Under the pieces are notes generated by a model that had not been told where the DNA came from, did no database searches, and saw nothing but the letters and a program-made list of their open reading frames with translations. The translations under genes and the position numbers were made by a program. Positions 42,399-52,277 of a DNA stretch of 64,000 nt are shown here, piece after piece (the first letter of the stretch is position 1; the number at the start of each line of letters is the position of its first letter). The DNA is taken from assembly GCF_947254095.1 (NCBI RefSeq), contig NZ_CAMYBV010000009.1, positions 22,231-86,230 on the forward strand, in the 5' to 3' direction. This DNA is from an uncultured Mobiluncus sp. (lineage in GTDB: Bacteria; Actinomycetota; Actinomycetes; Actinomycetales; Actinomycetaceae).

Positions 42399-44201
42399 AT
42401 GCGTACCTCTGGATTCACCAATCGTCAGCAAATCTCCGGAATGCCTTACGGCAAATATCGCCCGTTCCTGGAGACGAACCCCATCTCACTTCCTGACCGA
42501 ACCTGGCCTAACAACCGGATTACGAAAGCACCGCGCTGGTTGTCCACCGACCTGCGGGACGGCAACCAAGCCCTCATTGAGCCGATGGACTCCGCGCGCA
42601 AACGCGAAATGTTTGACCTCCTGGTGCGCCTGGGGTTCAAAGAAATCGAAATCGGTTTCCCGGCCGCTTCCCAAACAGACTTTGACTTCGTGCGTTCCTT
42701 GGTCGAGGACGATGCCATTCCCGAGGACGTGACCTGCTCAGTCCTGTCGCAATCCCGCCCGGAACTCCTGGAACGCACCCTACAAGCCATTAAGGGATAC
42801 CATCGCGCCACCGTACACCTTTACAACGCAACTGCCCCGGTTTTTCGCCAAGTCGTGTTTCACAACGACAAGGCGCAGACCATCGAGATGGCGGTGTCCG
42901 GCACTCGTGAGGTCATCGCCGGAGCCGAAAAGATCCTGGGGGACGACACGATTTTCGGTTACGAATACTCCCCGGAGATTTTCGTGGATACCGAAATCGA
43001 CTTTGCCCTGGAAGTTTGCGAAGCGGTCATGGAAGTGTGGCAGCCCGACAGTGAGCGGGAAATTATCCTGAACCTGCCGACCACGGTGGAACGCTGCACG
43101 CCCAACGTTTACGCTGACCAAATCGAATACTTCTGCCGCCACATCTCACACCGTGAACACGTCTGTATTTCCGCCCACAACCACAACGACCGCGGCACCG
43201 GCATCGCGACCGCCGAACTGGCCCAGATGGCTGGCGCTGACCGAGTCGAAGGATGCTTGCTGGGCCAAGGCGAACGAACCGGCAACGTTGACTTGGTCAC
43301 CTTGGCGATGAACCTCTTTAGCCAAGGCATCGACCCGCAACTGGATCTGTCCAACCTCGATGAAGTCCGCCGAATTGTCGAGGGCTGCACCCGTATGTCC
43401 ACCCCGCCGCGGCTGCCCTACGTGGGAGACCTGGTCTATACGTCCTTCTCCGGTTCCCACCAGGACGCCATTAAGAAAGGCTTTGCCGCGCGCGAACAGA
43501 AGGTTCGGGACGCCGGTGGAGATGAAAACCAAGTCATTTGGGAACTACCCTACCTGCCTATTGACCCTCACGATGTGGGGCGCAACTACGAAGCTATCGT
43601 CCGGGTGAATTCGCAATCCGGCAAGGGCGGTATCGCTTACTTGATGAAGGAAAAGCATCACCTCGACCTGCCGCGCCGCCTGCAAATCGAGTTCTCGAAA
43701 ATCGTGCAGCGCACGACCGACCGTTTCGGCGGTGAACTCGAGGCGAACGACCTGTGGCAGATTTTTGCTGATGAATACTTGCCGGCATCCCAAGCGGGGA
43801 TTGACTCGCGTCACTGGGGGCGTTTCTTCCTCGATGGGGCGCACGTTTCTTCCGTCCCCTCGGCTTCTGGCGGGGACACGGAAGTCTCCATTACGCTGAA
43901 CGACCGCGGCGCAAAACTCCAGCTGGAATCATTCGGCAACGGTCCTATTGACGCTTTCGTCCATGCCTTTGAACAGATGGGCATGGAAGTGCGGATTCTG
44001 GATTACGTGGAGCACGCGTTGAGCGCCGGGCGGGACGCCACCGCCGCGGCCTATGTCGAGGCTGTAGTGGACGGCGAGGTGCTGTGGGGGGTCGGCATTG
44101 ATTCCTCGACTATTCGTGCCGCTTATAAGGCCGTAATCTCAGCGATTAACCGGGCACAGCGCCAATCCCAAGTCACGGATAGCTCCGTTCCTTTTCCCTG
44201 A
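42399..44201 (+). CDS. leuA: 2-isopropylmalate synthase
   Basis: First committed enzyme of leucine synthesis. The 600-residue length and the class II form LSTDLRDGNQALIEPMD fit actinobacterial LeuA. The metal His pair is in ISAHNHNDRGTGIATAEL and the specificity region includes GCLLGQGERTGNVDL. The C-terminal ~110 residues form the leucine feedback domain (LQLESFGNGPIDAFVHAF). Expression is probably controlled by the upstream leader peptide; ribosome site is AAAGGA. Confidence 0.96.
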   Translation: MRTSGFTNRQQISGMPYGKYRPFLETNPISLPDRTWPNNRITKAPRWLSTDLRDGNQALIEPMDSARKREMFDLLVRLGFKEIEIGFPAASQTDFDFVRSLVEDDAIPEDVTCSVLSQSRPELLERTLQAIKGYHRATVHLYNATAPVFRQVVFHNDKAQTIEMAVSGTREVIAGAEKILGDDTIFGYEYSPEIFVDTEIDFALEVCEAVMEVWQPDSEREIILNLPTTVERCTPNVYADQIEYFCRHISHREHVCISAHNHNDRGTGIATAELAQMAGADRVEGCLLGQGERTGNVDLVTLAMNLFSQGIDPQLDLSNLDEVRRIVEGCTRMSTPPRLPYVGDLVYTSFSGSHQDAIKKGFAAREQKVRDAGGDENQVIWELPYLPIDPHDVGRNYEAIVRVNSQSGKGGIAYLMKEKHHLDLPRRLQIEFSKIVQRTTDRFGGELEANDLWQIFADEYLPASQAGIDSRHWGRFFLDGAHVSSVPSASGGDTEVSITLNDRGAKLQLESFGNGPIDAFVHAFEQMGMEVRILDYVEHALSAGRDATAAAYVEAVVDGEVLWGVGIDSSTIRAAYKAVISAINRAQRQSQVTDSSVPFP

Positions 44202-44326
44202 AGATTGAACCGCGAGGGTGCACCGGGAAAGCTCTGACCTGGTAGGTTCGCGTTCGGGAGACCAACCCGCAAGTTCCGGGTATCGGGTGGCGATTGATAG
44301 GGTAGGCCAGGACGAAGGAGTAAATC

Positions 44327-45964
44327 ATGTTCGTGCCCAATGTCACCGCTCTCGGAGGGCTGTTGTGGCTCAGTGCCATAGTGGCTCTGCTCCCGGTAGC
44401 GGTGTTCTTTGTGCTGGTCGGAGCCGTGCGAATGCGCTCTCACTGGGCAGGAGCTATCGCCCTGGGGGTCGGTTTGCTGGTGGCAATAGCGGGTTTCCGG
44501 ATGCCGGTCGACATGGCTGTGGCGGCCGCCCTGCTCGGGGCGGAAAATGGCTTGATACCTATCGTGATTATAGTCATCGCTGCGGTGTGGCTGCACCGTC
44601 TGATGGAGGCGACCGGGCGGGAAGCTGATTTGCGCAAGGTTTTTTCGGCTGTCGGTCAAGGGGATTTGCGTATTCAGGCCATGCTGATTGCGCTGTGTTT
44701 CGGGGGTCTGCTAGAGGGCTTATCCGGTTTCGGGGTTCCCGTGGCGGTGGTGACCGCGCTGCTGCTGGGGCTGGGATTCAAACCGATGAAAGCCGCTGTA
44801 ATCGCCCTGGTCGCGAATACTTCCCCGGTGGCCTACGCGGCGTTCGGCGTACCGATAACGACCGCGGCGGCCCTTTTGAGCGGGCATGACCCCATCAAAA
44901 ACGCCGCTGACATCACGTATTACGTGTCCTGTACCGAGCCGGCGGTTGCTTTCGTGATGCCGTTCGCGCTGAGCCTGTTGATTGATAAGAATCACTTCCG
45001 CCATATGTTCCCCCTGGCTTTCGTGATGGGCCTGGTGGAAGGTATCGGACAGTTCCTGACCTTGCGTTTCGTGTCCTTTGAGCTGGGTGGAGTCCTGCCG
45101 CCCATAGTGACGTTCCTGGTAGTGGCTTTGATGGTGATGGTTTATCGTCCCCCGGTTCCTCCCGAGTTCGTCACGGAAAAGCCCACTGACCTGCGCGTGG
45201 GGCGGGTGGCGCTGGCTGTGATGCCCTATGGCTTGGTCATCGTGATTCTCTCCGTGGGGCGAATGGTGCCCCAGGTCGCCAAGGTTTTGACCGCGACGGA
45301 TTTGCACGTTGCCTGGCCCGGTTTGGCGGGGCGGGTGGCCAGTCCGAACAACCCGAACGTAGCGGGGAACATCGGCAACATCACCATTCCGATACTGTCC
45401 CAACCGGGAGTATTGATTGCGATGGCCGCGCTGGTAACCGGGGTGGTGTTTACCCTGGTTACCGAAGGTGGGAAGTATCCGCTTGGGTTTAAACAGGTTG
45501 GTGCCAAACTGTGGTCAGCGATTTATTCCATGCGGTATTCAGCGGCCACTATCCTGGAAGTGATGGCGCTGGCTTACTTGATGAACATTTCCGGCATGGT
45601 TTTGACCATCGGGACTCTGCTGGCGGGAACCGGGACGTTCTTCCTGTTGCTTTCCCCCATGATTGGCTACCTCGGCACGGCGATTTCCGGCTCCACGACC
45701 TCGGCAAACGCCCTGTTTGCCTCTCTCCAAGAGACGACCGCCTTACAGATTGGCCTGCCTGGTGCTTTCGCCGTGGCGGCCAACACCGCAGGCGGGGTCA
45801 TTGGCAAGCTCATCGCCCCTCAATCCCTGGCGATTGCCGCCGCCGCGATGGGCGAACCCGAAAAAGAGACCGATTTGCTTCACGAAGTACTCGGCTGGTC
45901 TTTCTACCTGCTGCTTTTCGCAGTGTTCATTTGCTTCGTCTGGGGCATGATTTTCCTGGGCTAG
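44327..45964 (+). CDS. lctP: L-lactate permease
   Basis: 545 residues with 12 or more membrane helices, of the LctP family of lactate/proton symporters. Diagnostic stretches are LLEGLSGFGVPVAVVTALLL, the SPVAYAAFGVPI loop and the C-terminal SGSTTSANALFASLQ. Lactate or glycolate uptake is the usual function. It follows leuA after 125 bases in the same direction but is probably a separate unit. Ribosome site AAGGAG precedes ATG. Confidence 0.93.
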   Translation: MFVPNVTALGGLLWLSAIVALLPVAVFFVLVGAVRMRSHWAGAIALGVGLLVAIAGFRMPVDMAVAAALLGAENGLIPIVIIVIAAVWLHRLMEATGREADLRKVFSAVGQGDLRIQAMLIALCFGGLLEGLSGFGVPVAVVTALLLGLGFKPMKAAVIALVANTSPVAYAAFGVPITTAAALLSGHDPIKNAADITYYVSCTEPAVAFVMPFALSLLIDKNHFRHMFPLAFVMGLVEGIGQFLTLRFVSFELGGVLPPIVTFLVVALMVMVYRPPVPPEFVTEKPTDLRVGRVALAVMPYGLVIVILSVGRMVPQVAKVLTATDLHVAWPGLAGRVASPNNPNVAGNIGNITIPILSQPGVLIAMAALVTGVVFTLVTEGGKYPLGFKQVGAKLWSAIYSMRYSAATILEVMALAYLMNISGMVLTIGTLLAGTGTFFLLLSPMIGYLGTAISGSTTSANALFASLQETTALQIGLPGAFAVAANTAGGVIGKLIAPQSLAIAAAAMGEPEKETDLLHEVLGWSFYLLLFAVFICFVWGMIFLG

Positions 45965-46051
45965 CCCGCTAGCTTTCGCATTCCTGCCAATTCTAGAATC
46001 CAGTACTGCTAGCATTTACCGTAAAGGATTCGCAAAACCGGGGGTGTACAG

Positions 46052-46249
46052 ATGCATAAATGGCAAATCGTCTTTTATCTGGTGTTGTCTGTTTATGCTT
46101 TCTATGTCCTGTTTTTTCGAGGAGGGACTTTAGTCGTTGCTTTCGCAATCCTGTTGATTTATTCACTGGTTCGTGACCTTCCGAAAAAAGACCCTCGGAA
46201 CGATTCACGATTACCGTTCTTCCGTAAGGACAACAATGACAGGCTCTAA
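46052..46249 (+). CDS. Small two-helix membrane protein
   Basis: 65 residues: HKWQIVFYLVLSVYAFYVLF forms a first helix, a short GG turn precedes a second helix, and the C-terminus is highly charged (KKDPRNDSRLPFFRKDNND). Not recognised. It lies between lctP and recO on the same strand; a ribosome site (GGGGG) is weak. Could be a real small protein or a chance frame. Confidence 0.45.
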   Translation: MHKWQIVFYLVLSVYAFYVLFFRGGTLVVAFAILLIYSLVRDLPKKDPRNDSRLPFFRKDNNDRL

Positions 46250-46372
46250 TCTGTCCTCGACGAAGGAATGGTGGAGCGGAAAAGACTCGGAGGACGGAAT
46301 GAGCCAGGGGAATCGGGTTACAAAAGAGTGGGAACGGGATTCTTTCGCTTGCTCATGGAATAATGGTCTGTG

Positions 46373-47104
46373 ATGAGAACGTTTCGAGATGCGGCGATTG
46401 TGTTGCGCACCCAGGACCTGGGGGAAGCTGACCGCATCGTGACCCTGCTGACCGAAAACCACGGGCTTTTGCGCTGCGTGGGGCGGGGAGTACGTAAGAC
46501 CATGTCGCGCCTGGGAGCGCGACTGGAGCCTTTTGGAGCGGTCGACATTCAGATTTGCTGGGGCAAGTCCGGCCTGCACCATATCGAACAAGTGGAAATC
46601 CTGGCTCCTTATGGCCGCAGCCTCGCTAACGATTACGCCCGCTACACCGCCGCCAACCTGATGGTAGAAACCTTGGAGCGTCTCACCGAGGACTCTTGGA
46701 CTAATGAGAGGTACTATCACCTGACCGTCGGGGCTTTACACGCTTTGGCGACGGGGCGCCACGAGCCGTCTTTGATTCTGGATTCCTACCTGCTGCGTCT
46801 CATGTCGTTGGCCGGCTGGGCGGCAAGCTGCTGGGATTGTGCGTCTTGCGGGGCCAGGGGTCCACACGTTTACTTTAATCCCAGTGGCGGCGGGGCGATG
46901 TGTGTAAACTGCAAGCCTATCGGGGCGCGCCCGGTTGATTCTGAGACGATGCGCCTGTTGGCGGCTTTGGCTGTCGGGGATTGGCAAACTGCCCAAGACA
47001 GCGGATGGATGACTCGGGCTGATGCCCATGCTTTAGTCTCGGCTTTCGTGCAGTGGCATGTGGAGCGCCGTCTAAAATCCTTGTCCTTGCTGGAACTCGC
47101 CTAG
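46373..47104 (+). CDS. recO: DNA repair protein RecO
   Basis: Loads RecA through RecFOR during gap repair. An OB-fold N-terminus opens DAAIVLRTQDLGEADRIVTL and continues LLRCVGRGVRKTMSRLGARL. A four-cysteine zinc site lies at CWDCASCGARG and MCVNCKP. ATG 46373 is chosen over the adjacent GTG 46370. It is followed by uppS as in many actinobacteria. Confidence 0.93.
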   Translation: MRTFRDAAIVLRTQDLGEADRIVTLLTENHGLLRCVGRGVRKTMSRLGARLEPFGAVDIQICWGKSGLHHIEQVEILAPYGRSLANDYARYTAANLMVETLERLTEDSWTNERYYHLTVGALHALATGRHEPSLILDSYLLRLMSLAGWAASCWDCASCGARGPHVYFNPSGGGAMCVNCKPIGARPVDSETMRLLAALAVGDWQTAQDSGWMTRADAHALVSAFVQWHVERRLKSLSLLELA

Positions 47105-47112
47105 GTTATTAC

Positions 47113-47895
47113 GTGGAAAAATCCTGGGTTCGTCGTATCACCCCGCCGCGGGAGAATCCTGAGTTGCCGGCGGGATTGGCGCGCGCGGCTGCTGCACACG
47201 TGGCAATCATCATGGATGGGAATGGACGCTGGGCGAACGCGCGGGGTTTGAATCGTACCGCCGGTCACGAGGCGGGGGAGTACGCCCTGATGGACACCGT
47301 TGCGGGCGCTGTCGAGGCCGGGGTGAAATATCTCAGTGTGTATGCGTTTTCTACCGAAAACTGGAAACGTAGCCCGGCAGAGGTGAAATTCCTGATGGGG
47401 TATTCGCGCCGGGTGTTGCGGGATCGACGCGATGAACTGAACGCCTGGGGAGTTCGCGTACGGTGGAGTGGGCGGGAGGGCCGCTTGTGGAAATCGGTCC
47501 TCACCGAACTGCGGACGGCGGAGGCCTTGACCAGGGGTAACACTGGCACCCAGCTGATTATGTGCCTCAATTACGGGGGGCGAGCGGAACTCGCTGACGC
47601 GGCTCAGAAACTGGCCCAGCGAGTCGCGGCCGGAACGCTAAAACCCGAGCGTATCTCTGAGGCTGCTTTCGCTCGGGAACTGTATCTGCCGGATGTGCCG
47701 GATGTTGACCTGCTGATTCGCACTTCCGGGGAGCAGCGCACTTCCAACTTTTTGCCGTGGCAGGCGGCTTACGCCGAGCTAGTTTTCGCCCCCGAGCCGT
47801 GGCCCGAGTACGGTCGTGAGGCCCTGTGGCGGGATTTATTGGCCTACCAGCACCGCGACCGCCGCTTCGGCGGGGCGATTGATAGGCCGCAGTGA
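47113..47895 (+). CDS. uppS: Isoprenyl transferase (undecaprenyl diphosphate synthase family)
   Basis: cis-Prenyltransferase making the lipid carrier for cell wall synthesis. Motifs are AIIMDGNGRWANARGLNRTA with the catalytic Asp, YLSVYAFSTENWKRSPAEV, and DLLIRTSGEQRTSNFLPWQ. GTG 47113 starts nine bases after the recO stop; ATG 47053 inside recO would add 20 residues but has no ribosome site. Chain length of the product cannot be read from sequence alone. Confidence 0.93.
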   Translation: MEKSWVRRITPPRENPELPAGLARAAAAHVAIIMDGNGRWANARGLNRTAGHEAGEYALMDTVAGAVEAGVKYLSVYAFSTENWKRSPAEVKFLMGYSRRVLRDRRDELNAWGVRVRWSGREGRLWKSVLTELRTAEALTRGNTGTQLIMCLNYGGRAELADAAQKLAQRVAAGTLKPERISEAAFARELYLPDVPDVDLLIRTSGEQRTSNFLPWQAAYAELVFAPEPWPEYGREALWRDLLAYQHRDRRFGGAIDRPQ

Positions 47896-47923
47896 CGATT
47901 ATTCCAAGCGCAGCGGGTGGCCT

Positions 47924-48051
47924 CTGCACAAACGACCGTTTTCAACGTGACATTTAAGCGCAAACCATTCTCAAAAGCCTTCAACCTGCGGTAATAAATT
48001 CCAGCCGAACCCCGAATCCGGGAAACCGTGTTCGAAATCGGTCGTTCGTGC
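47924..48051. repeat. Imperfect long-range inverted repeat upstream of gabD
   Basis: GCACAAACGACCG (47926-47938) and CGGTCGTTCGTGC (48039-48051) are complementary with one mismatch, separated by 100 bases of gene-free sequence. The rest of the 243-base gap shows nothing I can interpret. Confidence 0.45.
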
Positions 48052-48138
48052 GCAGCGTGGTCCAGATTGAACCCCGGCTGTCCCGATTCCCCAAATTAAC
48101 CGCGGCCCCACCACGCCAGTGAGCGGTAAGGTGAAAGT

Positions 48139-49662
48139 ATGAACAGCGACGTTTTACCTTTTGAAACTGACGGCATCATCGACCCGACGAAACTCCTGGA
48201 ATGGCTCCCCAAAGACCTCTTTATCGGCGGTAATTGGGAACCTGGTACGGCGGGTGAGCGCTTCGAGGTGCTGAACCCCGCAACCGGCACCCCCTTGACG
48301 CAGGTCGCCAGCGGTAACGCCGCAGACGCCCAAGCCGCCTTGGACAAAGCCTGCGCAATCCAGCAAGAATGGGCCGCGACCCCGCCTCGTGAACGCGGCG
48401 AAATCCTCCGGCGAGCCTTTACACTGATGGACGGCAAATACCGCCGCGCCCTGGCGGTAACGATGACCCTGGAGATGGGTAAACCCCTGGCTCAAGCCAA
48501 CGGGGAAGTCACCTACGGAGCGGAGTTTTTTCGTTGGTTTTCCGAAGAAGCCTGCCGGGTTCGCGGGGATTACTACCGATTGCCGGAAGGTAGCCTGCAG
48601 GCCATGGTCATCAAACGCCCGGTGGGACCCTGCGTGTTTATCACCCCGTGGAATTTTCCGCTCGCGATGGGAACTCGCAAGATTGGTCCTGCCGTAGCAG
48701 CCGGGTGCGTCTGCGTGTTAAAACCGGCGCGAGATACCCCGCTGACAGCGCTGTTCCTGGCGCGAATTTTGGAAGAAGCAGGCTTGCCCGCCGGGGTACT
48801 TTCAGTGGTTCCCACCCTTCATTCTGGGGAAGTCAGCAACACTTGGCTGCGTGATCAGCGGGTGCGGAAACTTTCGTTTACCGGTTCGACCGAAGTTGGT
48901 AAGGATTTGCTCAAGACCGCCGCGGACAGTGTATTGCGTACCTCTATGGAGCTCGGGGGCAATGCGCCGTTTGTGGTGTTCGACGACGCGGATGTGGATC
49001 GAGCGGTGGACGCCGCCCTCATCACCAAGATGCGCAATATGGGGGAGGCCTGCAACGCGGCGGATCATTTCTTAATTCAAGACGGCGTTTATGACCAGTT
49101 CGTCACGAAGTTCGCCGCCGCGATGCGGGCGCAAAAGGTTGGCGACGGGATGAGCGAAGGGGTGGATGTCGGCCCACTCATCAACCGCAGCCAGCTTGAA
49201 AGAGTCCGCGCCATGGTTGACAAGGCCCTGTCCCAAGGGGCAGAAATAGTTGGTGGAACCGGCAACTTGGACCCCCAGACTATTGATTCCGCCGGCTTCT
49301 ATTACCCGCCCACGGTACTCACGAACGTCAGCCCCGACAGCGAAATCGTTACCGAGGAAATTTTTGGGCCGGTCGCTCCCGTGGTGCCTTTCCACACGGA
49401 AGAGGAACTGGTGCGAATCATCAACGCCGACCGGATGGGTCTGGGCGGATACGTACATACTTCCTCGTGGGAGCGCATTTTGCGCCTGGCGCAGCACATC
49501 GAAATCGGGATGATTGGATTCAACTCCGCCACGATTTCCAACGCCGGAGCCCCCTTCGGCGGGGTCAAGCAGTCTGGGCTGGGGCGCGAAGGCTCCACCG
49601 AGGGGATTGAGGAATACCTCGAGACGATTTATATCGGTTTGCCAGCTCCGAAACTCGGGTAA
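48139..49662 (+). CDS. gabD: NAD(P)-dependent succinate-semialdehyde dehydrogenase-type aldehyde dehydrogenase
   Basis: 507-residue aldehyde dehydrogenase. The general base Glu is in SMELGGNAPFVVF and the nucleophile Cys in MGEACNAADHF; the cofactor-binding ITPWNFPLAMGTRKIGPAVA is intact. The closest family by pattern is GabD, which oxidises succinate semialdehyde. No GABA aminotransferase gene is nearby, so the substrate is inferred. It follows a 243-base intergenic region after uppS. Confidence 0.85.
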   Translation: MNSDVLPFETDGIIDPTKLLEWLPKDLFIGGNWEPGTAGERFEVLNPATGTPLTQVASGNAADAQAALDKACAIQQEWAATPPRERGEILRRAFTLMDGKYRRALAVTMTLEMGKPLAQANGEVTYGAEFFRWFSEEACRVRGDYYRLPEGSLQAMVIKRPVGPCVFITPWNFPLAMGTRKIGPAVAAGCVCVLKPARDTPLTALFLARILEEAGLPAGVLSVVPTLHSGEVSNTWLRDQRVRKLSFTGSTEVGKDLLKTAADSVLRTSMELGGNAPFVVFDDADVDRAVDAALITKMRNMGEACNAADHFLIQDGVYDQFVTKFAAAMRAQKVGDGMSEGVDVGPLINRSQLERVRAMVDKALSQGAEIVGGTGNLDPQTIDSAGFYYPPTVLTNVSPDSEIVTEEIFGPVAPVVPFHTEEELVRIINADRMGLGGYVHTSSWERILRLAQHIEIGMIGFNSATISNAGAPFGGVKQSGLGREGSTEGIEEYLETIYIGLPAPKLG

Positions 49663-49686
49663 ACCCGCAGCGCCTAGATAAACAGC

Positions 49687-50304
49687 CTAGATGAACAGCG
49701 AGGGATCGATGTTCATATCGGGGCTGACGGGCTTCTTGGGATTGCGCAGTCGCGCCGGCACTCCCAGGGCGATACGCCCGGCAGGAACGTCCTTGATGAC
49801 CACGGCGTTGGCGCCGATTTTGGCGCCGTCTCCGATGTTGATGGCGCCCAAAATTTTCGCTCCGGCACCCACCATGACCTGATTTCCCAAGGTCGGGTGG
49901 CGTTTACCCTTGTTCATGGACTGCCCGCCTAGGGTCACCCCGTGAAAAATTAGGCAGTCCTCGCCAACCACCGCGGTTTCCCCAATGACCACCCCGGTGG
50001 CGTGGTCGATAAAGAGACGGCGTCCGATGGTCGCGGCCGGGTGGATGTCCACCCCAGTTATCAGGCGCGCGAATTCCTGAATCAGGCGCGCAATCATTTT
50101 AAAACCATTGACCCAGAACCGATTGGACAGCCGGTGTGCCCACAAGGCGTGAACCCCCGGGTATGTGAGCGCGACTTCCAGGCGTCCGCGCGCGGCGGGG
50201 TCGCGTTTCAAGGCTGTGTCCAAGTCCTCCAACAGCAAATCCCGCACGCCAAGTTTATAGGCGGGCAGGTGCCGTGGCGGAGTGGTGCGCTTCACGAAAG
50301 TCAT
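49687..50304 (-). CDS. cysE: Serine O-acetyltransferase
   Basis: Acetylates serine to O-acetylserine, the precursor used by CysK. The C-terminal left-handed beta-helix shows hexapeptide repeats (IHPAATIGRRLFIDHATGVV, GHVTLGG-type block FHGVTLGGQSMNKGKRHPTL, then IGDGAKIGANAVVIKDVPAG). The N-terminal helical domain is the short form (205 residues total). It lies 223 bases after cysK on the same strand and probably belongs to the same transcript. Confidence 0.94.
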   Translation of the reverse strand: MTFVKRTTPPRHLPAYKLGVRDLLLEDLDTALKRDPAARGRLEVALTYPGVHALWAHRLSNRFWVNGFKMIARLIQEFARLITGVDIHPAATIGRRLFIDHATGVVIGETAVVGEDCLIFHGVTLGGQSMNKGKRHPTLGNQVMVGAGAKILGAINIGDGAKIGANAVVIKDVPAGRIALGVPARLRNPKKPVSPDMNIDPSLFI

Positions 50305-50527
50305 CAGGCGGGTACTTCCTCTGGTTGGTTGAACGACCGGACGCTAACTATTCTAGGCTATCGTTCCCGAGGTCCGTTTCGGGCGGCCTGTTCTGGCTAG
50401 TTAAAGTGTTCTGTTTGAGCCAGTCTGGGGTCAGCCCGGGCGGGTTTTGGTGGGTCGGGTCGTTCCGTTTATCTCGTCAAAACTGCAACAGGCCGGTGGG
50501 TTCAATCTGCCTGACTGCCGCGGTTCC

Positions 50528-51463
50528 TCAGTCGCCCAAGTGCGCAAACAGCACGGTGGACAGGTAGCGTTCGCCGGTGTCGGGAAGCAGTGTTACCACG
50601 GTTTTGCCGGCAAACTCAGGTCGCGCGGCCAGTTCGGCAGCGGCCGCCAAATTCGCCCCGGAGGATATCCCAACTAAAAGCCCTTCCTGCGTAGCAGCTT
50701 TCCGCGCCATCTCAATAGCATCGTCCGAGTTCACCGTCATGACTTCGTCAACGGTTGCACTATCGTAGTTATCCGGCACAAAGTTGGCGCCAATCCCCTG
50801 AATCTTGTGGGCGCCTGCCTGGCCGGTAGACAGCAATGCCGATTCTGCCGGCTCTACTGCCACGACCCACACTTCTGGGTTCTGTTCCTTGAGGAACTTC
50901 CCAACCCCGGAAACCGAGCCGCCGGAACCCACTCCAGCCACAAACGCGTCAACGTGCCCCTCGGTCTGTTCCCAAATTTCGGGACCGGTGGTGCGATAGT
51001 GGATTTCGGGGTTGGCAGGATTATCGAACTGACCAGCGAACACCGCTTCGGGGTGGTTCGCCAAGTAGTCCTCGGCAGCTTCAACCGCAGCCGCCATGCC
51101 CCCCGCCGGGTCCGTCAGCAACAGCTCCGCCCCGTAAGCCTTCATCAGCTGCCGACGCTCCACACTCATGGAGGACGGCATCGAGATGACGACCCGATAC
51201 CCCAGCGCAGCCCCCACCATGCACAGGGCCACCCCGGTATTACCGCTGGTAGCCTCCACAATAGTGCCCCCTGGCTGCAGCTCTCCCGAGGCCTCGGCAG
51301 CGCGAATAATCGCCAAGCCGGGCCGGTCTTTCACCGAGCCACCGGGGTTCATGAACTCCATTTTTGCCAGCACATTTGCACCAGTCCCCGCGGGCAGCAC
51401 CCGATTAATTTTCACCAGAGGAGTGTGGCCGATAGCTGCCGTGACGTCGTTCGCATAAGTCAT
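50528..51463 (-). CDS. cysK: Cysteine synthase A
   Basis: PLP-dependent O-acetylserine sulfhydrylase. The Schiff-base lysine is in FMNPGGSVKDRPGLA, the PLP-phosphate loop is VEATSGNTGVALCMVG and the C-terminal serine is in ISSGANLAA. Length 311 is typical. The C-terminus of CysE binds this enzyme in the cysteine synthase complex, which fits the adjacent cysE gene. Start ATG behind AAAGGAT. Confidence 0.95.
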   Translation of the reverse strand: MTYANDVTAAIGHTPLVKINRVLPAGTGANVLAKMEFMNPGGSVKDRPGLAIIRAAEASGELQPGGTIVEATSGNTGVALCMVGAALGYRVVISMPSSMSVERRQLMKAYGAELLLTDPAGGMAAAVEAAEDYLANHPEAVFAGQFDNPANPEIHYRTTGPEIWEQTEGHVDAFVAGVGSGGSVSGVGKFLKEQNPEVWVVAVEPAESALLSTGQAGAHKIQGIGANFVPDNYDSATVDEVMTVNSDDAIEMARKAATQEGLLVGISSGANLAAAAELAARPEFAGKTVVTLLPDTGERYLSTVLFAHLGD

Positions 51464-51523
51464 ATTTATCCTTTAGATTCCTTTTCTCAGTATTCTGTTC
51501 GTTTCCCTGACGGGAGCCGTCTA

Positions 51524-52180
51524 TTACAACCGTGAGCGCACCACTTTTATTCCCGCGTCGCCAAAAGTTACCGGCGCGCCGAGCTGGGCGGCGAGAGCGG
51601 CGGCGAGTTCGTCCTGGGTGCCGCCTTCCACCGCCAGTTCAAACGTGACCCGGTTTGACCAGGTCACGCTTAGGGGCTTGCAGTTTCGCGAGTGCAGCCA
51701 AGATTCCAGGGCAGCCGCCCGGTTCGCGGCAACATCGAAGGACACCACGGGAACGGACTTGACTTCCACTCTTTGTGCAGCAGCAATCGCCCCCTGCGCT
51801 GCCTCGCTGTAGGCTCGCACCAAACCGCCCGTTCCCAGCTTTACCCCGCCAAAATACCGCGTCACCACCACACAAGCGTTTTGCAATCCGCTGCCCAGCA
51901 GCACATCGAGCATGGGACGTCCGGCAGTACCGCTGGGCTCGCCGTCGTCGCTGGAATGTTGGACCGGCTGAACCCCGTTTTCCCAGCCCGCGGGCAAATA
52001 GGTAAAAGCGGAGCAATGATGGCGCGCGTCGGGATACAGTTTCCGCGCGGTATCGATTACCTGACGAGCTGCGACTTCATCCGCGGCGTCTCGTGCCACT
52101 CCCAGGAAACGCGACCGTTTAATCTCCAGCTCGAAATATCCCGGTGCGTCCTCAGCAATGGTCACGTAGCGTTGCGTCAT
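51524..52180 (-). CDS. YigZ family protein (IMPACT/UPF0029)
   Basis: 218-residue two-domain protein. The N-terminal IMPACT domain has KRSRFLGVARDAADE, the DARHHCSAFTYL block and DDGEPSGTAGRPMLDVLL. The C-terminal DUF1949 ferredoxin-like domain starts near residue 140. Function is unsettled; the family is linked to ribosome stress in eukaryotes. It is divergent from rpmF across 97 bases. Confidence 0.9.
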   Translation of the reverse strand: MTQRYVTIAEDAPGYFELEIKRSRFLGVARDAADEVAARQVIDTARKLYPDARHHCSAFTYLPAGWENGVQPVQHSSDDGEPSGTAGRPMLDVLLGSGLQNACVVVTRYFGGVKLGTGGLVRAYSEAAQGAIAAAQRVEVKSVPVVSFDVAANRAAALESWLHSRNCKPLSVTWSNRVTFELAVEGGTQDELAAALAAQLGAPVTFGDAGIKVVRSRL

Positions 52181-52202
52181 ACTTTCGCCTCACGATGGTC
52201 AG

Positions 52203-52220
52203 TTTGATAAAATCATCAAA
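52203..52220. promoter_or_regulatory. Palindromic site in the yigZ-rpmF divergent region
   Basis: TTTGAT and ATCAAA flank six bases. The site lies 58 bases upstream of rpmF. Operator function is possible; cysteine-free L32 genes are zinc-regulated in some actinobacteria, but this sequence is not a convincing Zur box. Confidence 0.3.
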
Positions 52221-52277
52221 TTGTTGCTAACATTGTATGTCTTGTGAACAATCACTAATTGAAAGGAGCGCAGGGCA

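Noticed and set aside
44202..44326. Possible riboswitch or tRNA between leuA and lctP
   Set aside because: No cloverleaf, T-box or known aptamer pattern could be drawn from the sequence.
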